Positions 1 to 9,178 of a stretch of 64,000 nucleotides of DNA are shown here, one piece after another. Position 1 is the first letter of the stretch. Each line of letters starts with the position of its first letter. A model generated the notes under the pieces. That model worked only from the letters and a program-made list of their open reading frames with translations. It made no database searches and was not told where the DNA came from. The DNA is taken from positions 62,001-126,000 of the forward strand of contig NZ_LISW01000004.1 in assembly GCF_001905735.1 (NCBI RefSeq). The letters run 5' to 3'. The stretch is from Streptomyces sp. CB01249 (GTDB lineage Bacteria > Actinomycetota > Actinomycetes > Streptomycetales > Streptomycetaceae). A program made the position numbers and the translations under genes.

Positions 1-107
1 GCGTACGTTGTTCCAAGAACCGTTCCGATTGTCCCGTATCCGGGAACGGCAGGCTGCGGAGGGGTGCCGTCCGGGTGGGCGCGGGAGCGCGGGGTGGCGT
101 CCTCCGG

Positions 108-1571
108 TCAGGCGCGCTTGCAGATCCGGTCGAGGAGGTTGGCGGTGGCCTTCTGGATGCGCGGGTCCACGTGGCCGGGGCGATCCAGGGCCGGGGACCA
201 GGCGAAGGTGCCCGAGGCGAAGACGAGCGCGCCGGACGGGGCCCGGTACAGCGAGGTCTCCTGGTGCCGCATCACGCCCTCGCTGTCCTGGTACGGGGAG
301 TGGGCGAGCAGGATGCGGTTGTCGTGCTCCGGCAGCGTGGTGCGCGGGAAGTAGCGGTCGGCCTCGCCCGCCACCAGGCCCTCGATCTCGTCGCCCTCAC
401 CGGCACCCGTCGCGTCCCACAGCCAGTGCTCCGCGTTCCGCACGACCAGGGGGTGGGGCTCGGGGACCCGGCCCGCGTACTGGATGCCGAGCAACTGCTG
501 CTCCGGGCGGTCGATCTCACGCCAGAGCGCGGGCTTGCCTGGCCCCCGGCGCTTGCGGCAGGTGAGCAGCCGGTCCGGCACCCCGGACGCCGAGGGCCCC
601 AGGCTGACCTGCCAGTACATGGTGTTGGCGGAGAGGTAGACCAGGGAGGTGCCGTGCTCGCGGGCGCGCTCGGCGGCCCGGCGCATCGGCACCGACCAGT
701 ACTCGTCGTGGCCCGGGAAGACCAGGCCCCGGTAGCGGGTGGGGTCGACCCGGCCCGCGTGCAGGTCGCGGGTGTCGGCGTAGGCGAGGTCGTAGCCGTA
801 GCGCTCGGCCCAGCGGATGAAGTCGTACGCGTGTCCGACGTGCAGCGGGAGGCCCGCGCCCGCGTAGGGGCGGTCGAAGGAGACGGTGACCGCCGCGTCC
901 TCCTCACCGAGGAGCCGGCCCTCCTCGTCCCAGGCGTGGTAGAGGCTGGCGCCGGTCCGGCCGTCCTCCGGATAGAGGTTGTACGCCTGCCAGGTGACGT
1001 CCGGGAGGACGAGCAGCAGGTCCGCCGGGTGGTTGTCGCGGATCGTGAACGGGATGTGGGAGCGGTAGCCGTCGAGCGTGGTGAGCACGGCGACATACGC
1101 CCCGAGCGACCAGTAGCTCGGGATCTGCAGCCGCCAGGACAGCCACCAGTGGTGACAGGAGACCGTGCGGTCGGCGGTCAGCGGGGCCGGCTGCACGATC
1201 CCCGAGAGCCGGGGGCTCGTGGTGATCTTCGAGGCGCCGTCGCCCCCGTAGTGGCCGATCCGGTAGACGTCCACGGAGAACTGCTGCGGCGGGTCCACCG
1301 TGATGTGGAAGTCGATCGCCTCACCGGGGGCCGCGGCGCCCGTGGAGGTGAAGCCCTTGATCTGGCGGCGCACATCGTCGGCGGTGCGGGTGCCGCCGCC
1401 GGTGGAGCCGCGGGACAGGGTGGGGTCCACGTACCAGGGCACGACCTGGCCGGTGTCGTCGAAGTAGTTCTCGCTGCCGCGCAGCCAGGGCAGCGGCCCC
1501 TGGCCGAAAGGGTCGGTCACGGCATGCGCCAGGGCACCCGATTCCCACCGACGGATCTGTTCAGCCCCCAT
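108..1571 (-). CDS. N,N-dimethylformamidase beta-subunit-like protein
   Basis: The 487-residue product matches the large-subunit C-terminal domain family of N,N-dimethylformamidase. It has the family signatures FPGHDEYWS, followed by a stretch ending in SANTMYWQV. The true dimethylformamidase is a heterodimer that hydrolyses dimethylformamide; no small subunit is seen beside this gene, so the substrate is unknown. There is no signal peptide. A GTG at 1574 directly precedes the chosen ATG, and a purine-rich GGGAGGGGGAGC lies just upstream. Family assignment is fairly firm; the activity is inference. Confidence 0.8.
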   Translation of the reverse strand: MGAEQIRRWESGALAHAVTDPFGQGPLPWLRGSENYFDDTGQVVPWYVDPTLSRGSTGGGTRTADDVRRQIKGFTSTGAAAPGEAIDFHITVDPPQQFSVDVYRIGHYGGDGASKITTSPRLSGIVQPAPLTADRTVSCHHWWLSWRLQIPSYWSLGAYVAVLTTLDGYRSHIPFTIRDNHPADLLLVLPDVTWQAYNLYPEDGRTGASLYHAWDEEGRLLGEEDAAVTVSFDRPYAGAGLPLHVGHAYDFIRWAERYGYDLAYADTRDLHAGRVDPTRYRGLVFPGHDEYWSVPMRRAAERAREHGTSLVYLSANTMYWQVSLGPSASGVPDRLLTCRKRRGPGKPALWREIDRPEQQLLGIQYAGRVPEPHPLVVRNAEHWLWDATGAGEGDEIEGLVAGEADRYFPRTTLPEHDNRILLAHSPYQDSEGVMRHQETSLYRAPSGALVFASGTFAWSPALDRPGHVDPRIQKATANLLDRICKRA

Positions 1572-1765
1572 CACGCTCCCCCTCCCTCAGGCCCCCGGAT
1601 CAACTGTGGTGCGCCGTCAGTCAGCGCCGTTCCCCAGCACATCACATAACGCACGCACTCCGTCACCGTTCGTCGTGAATTGACGTTAACGGAAGCCGTC
1701 GCTCCGGTTATGCGGTTGTTCTCGGCCATCCCGTCCGCCCCGTCTCCTGTCGGCGGGGGCCTGTT

Positions 1766-3463
1766 TCAGACGAGACGGACGGGCTTGTCGGTGCGTACGC
1801 CGACCGAGGCGAGCCAGGACCGCAGCGGTCCGGCGTCGCCGTCCTCGATGAGGCTGAGGACGGGGCTGCCGAGGTCCGCGCGGCGCTCGCCGTCGACCAG
1901 CAGCGTGGGCCCGTCGAGCCAGTCGAGGCCGGGCGCCGCGCCCGCCGTGTCCACGGCGGCGCAGCAGACCATGGCCGCGACGTGATCGGCGAGCAGCTCG
2001 GTGCCGGTACGGGGCGGCTGGAGCGGGAACAGCGGGAGCGGGTCGGGGCCCCAGAGGGCGAGGAGATCGTCGCCGGCGGCGGGGTCGGAGCCGGTGCCGG
2101 GGGCGGCCGGGCCGCCCGGGGCTGTGGCCTTCGCTCGTCTCTGCGCCTCGTCCTCCGCCTCGGCCTCCTCGCGCGCCACGGCGGCGGTGATCCCGGCCGC
2201 CAGCTCCTCGCCACCGGCCTCCCCCGCCTCCAGGTGCTCGACCACACGGTCCAGCGTGGGCACCCCGCCGACGGCGGCGGCGGGCGGCACGCCCACGGCG
2301 TCCAGGACGCGGTGCAGCCGGGCCGCCTCCGAGCGCCACTTCCGGTCGACCACCTCGTCCGGATACTGCTGCCAGTCCACCGGGGACCAGTCGGGGCCGG
2401 TCTCGGCGGGCCCGCCGTGGAACAGCCGCGCCGCCAGCAGGGACGCCGCCTCGTCGGCCGCCCCCGGCTCCTCCAGGAGGTCGCAGGCGGGCCGCTCGCC
2501 GAGCCGGGAGGCGTACCCCTCGGCCAGCCGGTCGCGGCGGGAGAGCTCGGTGAGCGCGGCGACCACGCCCGCGTCCAGCTGCGAGGGCCAGCGGCCCATC
2601 CGCCAGGCGGGCAGCGCGACCCGGGTCAGCAGCCGGTCCCAGCCGGCGTAGGCGAGGCCCACCTGCTCCTGCGCGACGATCCGCAGCCCGTAGTCCACCT
2701 CCCGGGCCCGCGAGGACGCGGCGGCCGCGACCCCCCGCTCCATCTCCGCGGCATGACCGCGACAACTGCGCAGCAGTATCCGGGCGATCCGCCCGACGAA
2801 GACGCGCGGCAGCCGCAGGGCCCGGCGCACCGGCCCCCGGGCGGGGGCGGCGGCATCGGCGACCGCCCCGTCCAGGCCCCGGACGAAGCGCCGGGCAGCG
2901 GCTATGTCGGGCTGGGCGGAGGCGCTGGTGCCCGCCACGACCGGGGCGAGCAGGGCCCGCAGCTCGGCGACCCGCATCCACCACAGGAACGGGGAGCCGA
3001 TGACCAGCACGGGGGCCGCCTCGGTCCGGCGGGCGGAGCCGCCGGACGCCGGATGTGTACGGTCCTCCAGCCAGCTGTCGCAGTCGGGCGTGAGGGCTAT
3101 GGCCGAGGGCGCGGGTACGTCGAGTCGGTCCGCGAGCTCGCGGACCAGGCGGTAGAGGTCGGGCGCCGCCGCCTCGCTGAGCGGGACGGTCGGGCTGACC
3201 GCCGGCTTCGCGCGTACGACCGCGAGCGCGACGGCTCCCGCGATCAGCAGGACCACGACCGCGCAGACGGCCACGGCCCAGCGCGCCGCGTCCCAGCCGC
3301 CGCCGTCCGCGAACCCCCGCGCGCCCGCGGCGAACAGCACCACGGCCAGCGCGGCGGGCAGCAGCGCGACCGCCGTCGCCCTGCCGCGGATGCGCAGCAG
3401 GACGAGCGCCCGGGCCCGCGCTGCCCGCGCACCCGGCTCCTCACCCGTACCGGTACCGGACAC
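1766..3463 (-). CDS. Membrane protein resembling an M48 peptidase without its zinc motif
   Basis: A 565-residue protein with two N-terminal transmembrane segments (about residues 30-50 and 65-85), then a soluble domain. The layout (two membrane helices, then a segment reading AELRALLAPVVAG) resembles M48/HtpX-type peptidases, where this helix normally carries HExxH. Here the zinc-binding residues are replaced by PVVAG, so no M48 catalysis is expected. The C-terminal third is Ala/Gly/Pro-rich. The start is GTG. The gene stands alone, in the same direction as purD. The distant M48 relationship is my inference; without it the gene is a hypothetical membrane protein. Confidence 0.75.
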   Translation of the reverse strand: MSGTGTGEEPGARAARARALVLLRIRGRATAVALLPAALAVVLFAAGARGFADGGGWDAARWAVAVCAVVVLLIAGAVALAVVRAKPAVSPTVPLSEAAAPDLYRLVRELADRLDVPAPSAIALTPDCDSWLEDRTHPASGGSARRTEAAPVLVIGSPFLWWMRVAELRALLAPVVAGTSASAQPDIAAARRFVRGLDGAVADAAAPARGPVRRALRLPRVFVGRIARILLRSCRGHAAEMERGVAAAASSRAREVDYGLRIVAQEQVGLAYAGWDRLLTRVALPAWRMGRWPSQLDAGVVAALTELSRRDRLAEGYASRLGERPACDLLEEPGAADEAASLLAARLFHGGPAETGPDWSPVDWQQYPDEVVDRKWRSEAARLHRVLDAVGVPPAAAVGGVPTLDRVVEHLEAGEAGGEELAAGITAAVAREEAEAEDEAQRRAKATAPGGPAAPGTGSDPAAGDDLLALWGPDPLPLFPLQPPRTGTELLADHVAAMVCCAAVDTAGAAPGLDWLDGPTLLVDGERRADLGSPVLSLIEDGDAGPLRSWLASVGVRTDKPVRLV

Positions 3464-3704
3464 GGCTGGACCTCACCCCCTCTGCCCCCACGGCGGTGTT
3501 GCTCACTCCCCCACTGTGGCACCGGCCACTGACATCGCAATGCCGGTGGGCCAAGTGCCGGAACGCTTGCGCCGCACCCTAGTTGGGGGTGCGGCGGGCG
3601 TCATCCGGATGGCTCAGCCGTCACTCGATGGAATGGCTTTGGTCAAAGGTGTTGAGGTGCGAGGGGTCAGCGGGGTACGGGCCTGAGCCCACCGCGCGTC
3701 CGGT

Positions 3705-4973
3705 TCAGGCTCCGGCGGCCGCCGCGTCCTCCGCGGCCTTCTTGGCGATGTCCGTACGGAGCTGGGAACCGTCGAGCCGGATCCGCGCCGCAGCCGCGTA
3801 GGCGCGCTCACGGGCGCCCGCGAGGTCATCGGCGGTCGCCGTCACGGACAGCACGCGGCCGCCCGCGCTGACGACGGTGTCGCCGTCGCTCTTGGTGCCG
3901 GCGTGCAGCACGTACGCGTGCGGGGCGTCCTGCGCCGCGACCTCGTCCAGCCCCTCGATCGGGTCACCCGTGCGCGGGGTGCCCGGGTAGTTGTGCGAGG
4001 CGATGACCACGGTGACGGCCGCCTCGTCGCGCCACACCAGGGGCGGCAGCTGGTCCAGGGTGCCGTTGGCGGAGCCGAGCAGCACACCGGCCAGCGGCGT
4101 CCGCAGCCGCGCCAGGACGACCTGGGTCTCCGGGTCGCCGAACCGGGCGTTGAACTCGATGACCCGCACCCCGCGCGAGGTGATCGCGAGACCCGCGTAC
4201 AGCAGCCCAGAGAAGGGCGTACCGCGCCTGCGCATCTCGTCCACGGTCGGCTGGAGCACCGATTCCATGACCTCGTCGACCAGCTTGGGGTCGGCCCACG
4301 GCAGCGGGGAGTACGCGCCCATGCCGCCGGTGTTCGGACCCTCGTCGCCGTCGAGGGCGCGCTTGAAGTCCTGGGCGGGCTGGAGCGGCAGCACGGTGGT
4401 GCCGTCGGTGATCGCGAAGAGGCTCACCTCGGGGCCGTCGAGGAACTCCTCGATGACCACCCGGTCGCAGGCCAGCGCATGGGCGCGGGCCACCTCGACG
4501 TCCTCGGTCACGACGACGCCCTTGCCCGCGGCCAGACCGTCGTCCTTGACCACGTAGGGCGCGCCGAACGCGTCGAGGGCACTGTCGATCTCGGCGGGCG
4601 TGGTGCACACGTAGCTGCGGGCGGTGGGCACGCCCGCCCCGGCCATCACGTCCTTGGCGAACGCCTTCGAGCCCTCCAGCTGCGCGGCGGCGCCGGACGG
4701 GCCGAAGCACGGGATGCCCGCGGCGCGCACCGAGTCGGCGACACCGGCGACGAGCGGTGCCTCCGGGCCGACGACCACCAGCCCGGCGCCCAGCTCGGCG
4801 GCGAGGCGCGCGACGGCGACTCCGTTGAGGGCGTCGACCGGGTGCAGTTCGGCCACCTCTGCGATGCCGGCGTTGCCGGGCGCGCAGTACAGATCGGTGA
4901 CGTCGGGGTCGAGGGACAGAGAGCGGCACAGGGCGTGTTCGCGGGCGCCGCCGCCGATGACGAGGACCTTCAC
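3705..4973 (-). CDS. purD: Phosphoribosylamine--glycine ligase (GAR synthetase)
   Basis: Catalyses the second step of de novo purine synthesis, joining phosphoribosylamine and glycine with ATP in the cytosol. The 422-residue length is normal for PurD. The N terminus KVLVIGGGAREHAL is the family start, which fixes the GTG at 4973 rather than the longer frame upstream. ATP-grasp features follow (KDDGLAAGKGVVV; NTGGMGAYSPLPW; IEFNARFGDPETQ). It lies about 70 bp downstream of dnaX on the same strand. Confidence 0.97.
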   Translation of the reverse strand: MKVLVIGGGAREHALCRSLSLDPDVTDLYCAPGNAGIAEVAELHPVDALNGVAVARLAAELGAGLVVVGPEAPLVAGVADSVRAAGIPCFGPSGAAAQLEGSKAFAKDVMAGAGVPTARSYVCTTPAEIDSALDAFGAPYVVKDDGLAAGKGVVVTEDVEVARAHALACDRVVIEEFLDGPEVSLFAITDGTTVLPLQPAQDFKRALDGDEGPNTGGMGAYSPLPWADPKLVDEVMESVLQPTVDEMRRRGTPFSGLLYAGLAITSRGVRVIEFNARFGDPETQVVLARLRTPLAGVLLGSANGTLDQLPPLVWRDEAAVTVVIASHNYPGTPRTGDPIEGLDEVAAQDAPHAYVLHAGTKSDGDTVVSAGGRVLSVTATADDLAGARERAYAAAARIRLDGSQLRTDIAKKAAEDAAAAGA

Positions 4974-5043
4974 GGGGTGCAGCCTAGCCGCCGGGGCGCC
5001 GCGCCCTTGACGGACGCCGGTCCGTGGACAGGGGGCGGCCCGC

Positions 5044-7227
5044 CTACTCGTTGTTGAACTCCTCGACCACCGTGGCACCCAGCTCGCGGACGATCAGCTC
5101 GTGCCCGGAGAGGGCGGAGTCGACCAGGTCGGGGTCGTCGGCCTCCGGGATGTCGTCCTCCGGGGCGACCGGCTTCGGCGCCTCGGGGGCCGCGTAGGCG
5201 GCGGGCGGCGGCCCGGCCGGGGAGCCGGAGCCGGGGCCCGGCTGCTGCGGAGCGGGCGCGGGAGCCGGTGCCGGGGCGGGCGCGGGGGCGGCGGGCCGCT
5301 CGTACGACTGCGGGGCGGGCGCGGCGGGGCGCGGCGCGGCGGGCGGCGGGCTGTACGGACGCTGGGCGCCGCCGGAGGGGGGCTGCGGGGGCTGACCGGC
5401 GCCGCCCGACGGGTCGACGATCGCCTCGATCTTCCACTGGGCGTTGAACTGCTCCGCCAGCGCCTGCCGCAGCACGTCCTCGCTGCCGCTGCTCGTGAAG
5501 TTGTCCCGCGCACCCGCGTTGAGGAAGCCGATTTGCAGCGTGCTGCCGTCGAACCCGGTCACCTGGGCGTTCTGGCTGAGAAGGATCCACGTGAAACGTC
5601 GGCGGTTCTTGACCGCCTCCAGGATGTCGGGCCACATGTTGCGCACCTGGCCCGCGCCCTGCGCCATGCCCGGAGCGGCCTCGGGCGCGGCGGGCCCGGG
5701 GGGCGCGGCGGGGGCGCTCTGCGGGGCCGGGGCCGCAGCCGGGGCGGGGGTCCGGCCGGGTGCGGCGGCGGTGGGCCAGCCACCGGGCCGGCGCCCCTGG
5801 TCCGGGGCGGGCGCGGCGGCGGGCCAGGCACCGGGCCGCTGCCCGGCGGCGGGCGCCTCCGCGGGCGGCGGTGCCTGTACGGGGGCGGGGGGCGGGGTCT
5901 GGGGCGCGACCGGCGCCGGGGCGGGGGGCTGCGCGTCTCCCCGGACGGCGGCGCGGGCGGCGGCGGGCCCGGCGTCCGGCTGGGGGGCAGGCGGGACCGG
6001 TGCGTGGGCGAGGGCCTCGGGGCCGGGCACGTAGCCCATGGCGGGGCCGGGGCCGGTGGTGGCGAAGGAGGCGCCCCGCTCCAGCCGGGCCAGCCGGGCC
6101 TGCATGGAGCGCTCGTCGTCGAAGGCGGCGGGCAGCAGGACGCGGGCGCAGATGAGCTCGACCTGGAGGCGTGGCGAGGTGGCGCCGCGCATCTCCGTAA
6201 GCCCCTCGTTGACCAGGTCGGCGGCGCGGCTCAGCTCGGCGGCCCCGAACACGGACGCCTGGGCCTGCATGCGCTCCACGACGTCGGCGGGGGCGTCGAT
6301 CAGCCCCTTCTCGCCCGCGTCCGGCACGGCGGCCAGGATCACCAGGTCACGCAGCCGCTCCAGCAGGTCGGCGACGAACCGGCGCGGGTCGTTGCCGCCC
6401 TCGATGACCCGGTCCACGACCTCGAAGGCCGCGGCCCCGTCTCCCGCCGCGAAGGCGTCCACGATCGAGTCGAGCAGCGAGCCGTCCGTATAGCCGAGCA
6501 GTGCCGTCGCCATGGCGTACGTCACACCCTCGTCGCCCGCACCGGCGAGCAGCTGGTCCATGACGGACATCGAGTCACGCACGGACCCGGCCCCGGCGCG
6601 CACGACGAGCGGCAGGACGCCGTCGTCCACATGGCTGTTCTCGCGGCCGCAGACCTCGGCGAGGTAGTCGCGCAGGGTCCCGGGGGGCACGAGGCGGAAC
6701 GGATAGTGGTGCGTACGCGACCGGATGGTCCCGATGACCTTCTCGGGCTCCGTGGTCGCGAAGATGAACTTCAGGTGCTCCGGCGGCTCCTCCACCACCT
6801 TCAGCAGGGCGTTGAACCCCGCCGACGTCACCATGTGCGCCTCGTCGATGATGTAGATCTTGTAACGACTCGACGCCGGTCCGAAGAACGCCTTCTCCCG
6901 CAGATCACGGGCATCGTCCACGCCACCGTGCGAAGCGGCGTCGATCTCGATCACATCGATGGACCCCGGCCCGTTGCGCGCCAGGTCCTGGCAGGACTGG
7001 CACTCCCCGCAGGGCGTGGGCGTGGGCCCCTGCTCGCAGTTCAGACAGCGGGCCAGGATGCGCGCACTCGTCGTCTTGCCGCAGCCTCGCGGGCCGCTGA
7101 ACAGGTACGCGTGATTGACCCGGTTGTTCCGCAGGGCCTGCTGGAGCGGGTCAGTGACATGCTCCTGACCGATGACCTCGGCGAACGACTCGGGGCGGTA
7201 GCGGCGGTACAGCGCAAGGGACGACAC
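5044..7227 (-). CDS. dnaX: DNA polymerase III subunits gamma and tau
   Basis: Clamp-loader ATPase of the replicative polymerase. The N-terminal AAA+ domain has the LYRRYRPESF start typical of DnaX, a Walker A motif GPRGCGKTTSAR, a four-cysteine zinc site (CLNC and CGECQSC) and the Walker B/sensor region YIIDEAHMV. A domain of about 150 residues follows, then a Pro/Ala-rich linker and a tau-like C-terminal region. The GTG at 7227 is chosen because it places the conserved start at residue 1; upstream in-frame codons run into the SRP RNA. No slippery A-tract was noted for a shorter gamma form. Confidence 0.97.
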   Translation of the reverse strand: MSSLALYRRYRPESFAEVIGQEHVTDPLQQALRNNRVNHAYLFSGPRGCGKTTSARILARCLNCEQGPTPTPCGECQSCQDLARNGPGSIDVIEIDAASHGGVDDARDLREKAFFGPASSRYKIYIIDEAHMVTSAGFNALLKVVEEPPEHLKFIFATTEPEKVIGTIRSRTHHYPFRLVPPGTLRDYLAEVCGRENSHVDDGVLPLVVRAGAGSVRDSMSVMDQLLAGAGDEGVTYAMATALLGYTDGSLLDSIVDAFAAGDGAAAFEVVDRVIEGGNDPRRFVADLLERLRDLVILAAVPDAGEKGLIDAPADVVERMQAQASVFGAAELSRAADLVNEGLTEMRGATSPRLQVELICARVLLPAAFDDERSMQARLARLERGASFATTGPGPAMGYVPGPEALAHAPVPPAPQPDAGPAAARAAVRGDAQPPAPAPVAPQTPPPAPVQAPPPAEAPAAGQRPGAWPAAAPAPDQGRRPGGWPTAAAPGRTPAPAAAPAPQSAPAAPPGPAAPEAAPGMAQGAGQVRNMWPDILEAVKNRRRFTWILLSQNAQVTGFDGSTLQIGFLNAGARDNFTSSGSEDVLRQALAEQFNAQWKIEAIVDPSGGAGQPPQPPSGGAQRPYSPPPAAPRPAAPAPQSYERPAAPAPAPAPAPAPAPQQPGPGSGSPAGPPPAAYAAPEAPKPVAPEDDIPEADDPDLVDSALSGHELIVRELGATVVEEFNNE

Positions 7228-7297
7228 ACCTACGAGGTTATCGGGGCGCACTGACAACCGGCCCCGACCGTGACCCGCACCACCCGGAAACGCAAGG

Positions 7298-7396
7298 GCC
7301 CCCCACGCACCCGCCAGAGCCAACCTACCCTTGCTGCCTTCCGGCCCTGGGGGAGTTCAGTCAGATAGCGCCACGTGAGGGGCTGACGCCCACCTT
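7298..7396 (-). ncRNA. ffs: Bacterial small signal recognition particle RNA (4.5S/scRNA)
   Basis: Read on the minus strand, the segment contains the hallmark SRP helix-8 tip: GGCCGGAAGGCAGCAAGGG, with the GGAA tetraloop context and the conserved symmetric loop. It is flanked by strands that can pair to make the long hairpin. It sits directly upstream of dnaX, a usual place in Streptomyces. The exact ends are approximate because they rest on base pairing only. Confidence 0.9.
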
Positions 7397-7497
7397 AGCC
7401 GATCCCCACCCCCACAAGTCCACCTCGGCCACCACCCCGCCCCCTCCCCGGGGAACGGGTTCGCGAGCACTCCTCAACGTCTTGTATTGTTTGCCGC

Positions 7498-7585
7498 GGA
7501 GGATTCGCCTAGTGGCCTAGGGCGCACGCTTGGAAAGCGTGTTGGGGGCAACCCCTCACGAGTTCGAATCTCGTATCCTCCGCCA
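7498..7585 (+). tRNA. tRNA-Ser (anticodon GGA)
   Basis: The 88-nt gene includes an encoded CCA. The acceptor arms GGAGGAT/ATCCTCC pair perfectly, the anticodon loop TTGGAAA is closed by CACGC/GCGTG, and a long variable arm marks a class II tRNA. It reads UCC and UCU. Bases 7526-7585 are the left copy of a 60-bp direct repeat, so the 3' part of the gene was supplied by the integrated element described separately. Confidence 0.97.
7526..7585 (+). repeat. Left attachment-site core (60-bp direct repeat)
   Basis: Identical over 60 bp to 11583-11642. It begins in the anticodon stem of tRNA-Ser(GGA) and ends at the encoded CCA. Confidence 0.93.
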
Positions 7586-7604
7586 GTGCCTCACCGGGCA
7601 CGAT

Positions 7605-7642
7605 GTCGAAGGGCCCCACCGTTCGCGGTGGGGCCCTTCGAC
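7605..7642 (+). terminator. Hairpin downstream of tRNA-Ser(GGA)
   Basis: A 16-bp stem GTCGAAGGGCCCCACC with a GTTCGC loop. It lies just after the tRNA and inside the element. The same stem type, with changed loop-proximal bases, follows the right repeat at 11663-11700, so the element appears to carry its own copy of the tRNA terminator. Confidence 0.75.
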
Positions 7643-7647
7643 GTATG

Positions 7648-7670
7648 TGGTTGCAGTTTTGGTTGCAGTT
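7648..7670. promoter_or_regulatory. Direct repeat pair near left attachment site
   Basis: TGGTTGCAGTT occurs at 7648-7658 and again at 7660-7670, a 12-bp period, about 65 bp inside the left att core. The position and form fit arm-type sites of a tyrosine recombinase; this is inference, since no recombinase gene is present. Confidence 0.45.
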
Positions 7671-7675
7671 CCCGG

Positions 7676-8740
7676 CTATCGCCCGTTGAGGACGGAACGG
7701 CACACGTTGCAGTACATGGCGGCGTTGCGCCCGTAGCGCCGCATCATCTGGCCGCAGCCAGCACACAGCCCGAGCTCCCACGGCGGGCATCCCAGCGCGG
7801 CAGAGGCGGCGGCGCGTTCCACGGTGGTGATCCGCATCGGGTCGCGGAAGTGCTGGACCGGCATGCGGGGAAGCGTGAAGCCGCCGGTCGGCTGGTCAAG
7901 GTCACGAATGGGCCGGCCGTCGCTGACGAACCAGCCCTCCTCCCCCGCTCGGCAGGCGCAGTCGATCTCCTGCTCGGCGAACGTGATCACGTCGTCCTCC
8001 TCTTCGGCCGGGGCCGCCGGGAGAGGCGACTTCTCGCCGATGAGCTCCTGCCACAGCGCACAATCGTCGGCCGAGACCCACATGCGCCGACCGGCACGGC
8101 CGCTTCCTCGGCTGGGCACGTAGACCGGGACGCTCTCACCAGTGGCGCTCTGCAGGACCAAGTCCTCGATGAAGACCGGCTTCTTCTCCGGGAGGCACAG
8201 CGCGGGCACGAACCAGTCCGCGTGAATCGCGCCACAGTGGCCGGCACCCTCACTGATGATGCAGTGGCGTTCGCTGCTCGGTATGCACTTCCAGACTTCG
8301 AGGTGCCGGTACCCACCGCGGATCACCATCTCCTTTCCGCTGGCGATGTCCTTCCACGGCATGTCGTCGACCTGCACCCACGGAGCGCGGTCGATCAGGG
8401 AGGCCATCCGGTCCTTCGTTACCCAGAGGGGGTTGATGCTGTGCCCCACGGCGTTGACCGAGCGCCGGTGCACGCTGCTGGGACTGAGGTGGTGGTACTG
8501 GATCTCCCAGCCGATCCGCGTGCCGTCGGGTCCGACGACTACGGCGCCCCAGATGCTGCGCCGGTTGCCGATGGGAACCTCGGCCTCGGCGTCCAGGCCG
8601 TAACGTCCGGCGGTCTCGACGATCCGCTCTTTGGTGGCCTTGTGCTGTGCGCTCTCCGCCAGCGTCGCCTTGTGCGTGATCGGCAGATGCGAGGCGACGA
8701 GCGGTCGCCGGCCACCCACGCGCCCTCGACGGATGAACAT
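7676..8740 (-). CDS. CoiA-like protein with C-terminal zinc ribbon
   Basis: A 354-residue protein inside the tRNA-Ser element. The N-terminal half resembles the CoiA family: FIRRGR start region, ESAQHKATKERI, then GTRIGWEIQYHHLSPSSVHRR, the place where CoiA proteins carry their restriction-enzyme-like core. The first acidic residue of that core is not evident, so nuclease activity is doubtful. The C terminus has CAGC and CNVC pairs, a likely zinc ribbon. In-frame codons continue upstream of the chosen ATG to a TGA at 8828-8830, adding residues that look native (SESGGKSPW), so the true N terminus may have been lost. Confidence 0.6.
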   Translation of the reverse strand: MFIRRGRVGGRRPLVASHLPITHKATLAESAQHKATKERIVETAGRYGLDAEAEVPIGNRRSIWGAVVVGPDGTRIGWEIQYHHLSPSSVHRRSVNAVGHSINPLWVTKDRMASLIDRAPWVQVDDMPWKDIASGKEMVIRGGYRHLEVWKCIPSSERHCIISEGAGHCGAIHADWFVPALCLPEKKPVFIEDLVLQSATGESVPVYVPSRGSGRAGRRMWVSADDCALWQELIGEKSPLPAAPAEEEDDVITFAEQEIDCACRAGEEGWFVSDGRPIRDLDQPTGGFTLPRMPVQHFRDPMRITTVERAAASAALGCPPWELGLCAGCGQMMRRYGRNAAMYCNVCRSVLNGR

Positions 8741-8944
8741 CCAGGGCGATTTGCCGCCCGACTCCGACTGGCAGTCGCGCCTGTCGTGGTGCGCCAGGCA
8801 TTCGAGCAGCTGCGGATCGCGAATCGCTCAAACCGCTGGCCTGCGCACACAGTCAGGCAAGGGGTACCACTTATGCAACTACCTTGACTGGTGGGGTTCT
8901 TCGACTGGGTCTGCCTCGGGGGACATGACTCTCGGCAGACATAA

Positions 8945-9172
8945 CAACGAGCAACTACTCTGCGGCCGATCATCTGGGAACTCCCGGAAGACGCTTCCCG
9001 CGTCCGCGTCTTGATCAAGCACGACGCTCACGAAAATGCCCAGAAGATCAGCGTCGTCTACGGGGAGGCCAAGGGCGCCGGCACCTGGGCGCGAGCCGTG
9101 AGCAGCATCGGTGCGACCAGCAACATCGGTGCAGGGGCGGCGGCACACGCTCACACGGTCCCGCTCAACTGA
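8945..9172 (+). pseudogene. Gene remnant without a start codon
   Basis: An open stretch of about 75 codons (IIWELPEDASRVRVLI, then AHTVPLN and TGA) with protein-like composition, but no ATG or GTG near its start. TAA at 8942-8944 closes the same frame upstream, and codons before it are again open (VGFFDWV). The TGA at 9170-9172 is in frame with the next gene, whose ATG is at 9179. I read this as a decayed gene, possibly once continuous with its neighbour. The family is not recognised. Confidence 0.35.
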
Positions 9173-9178
9173 CCCTGT

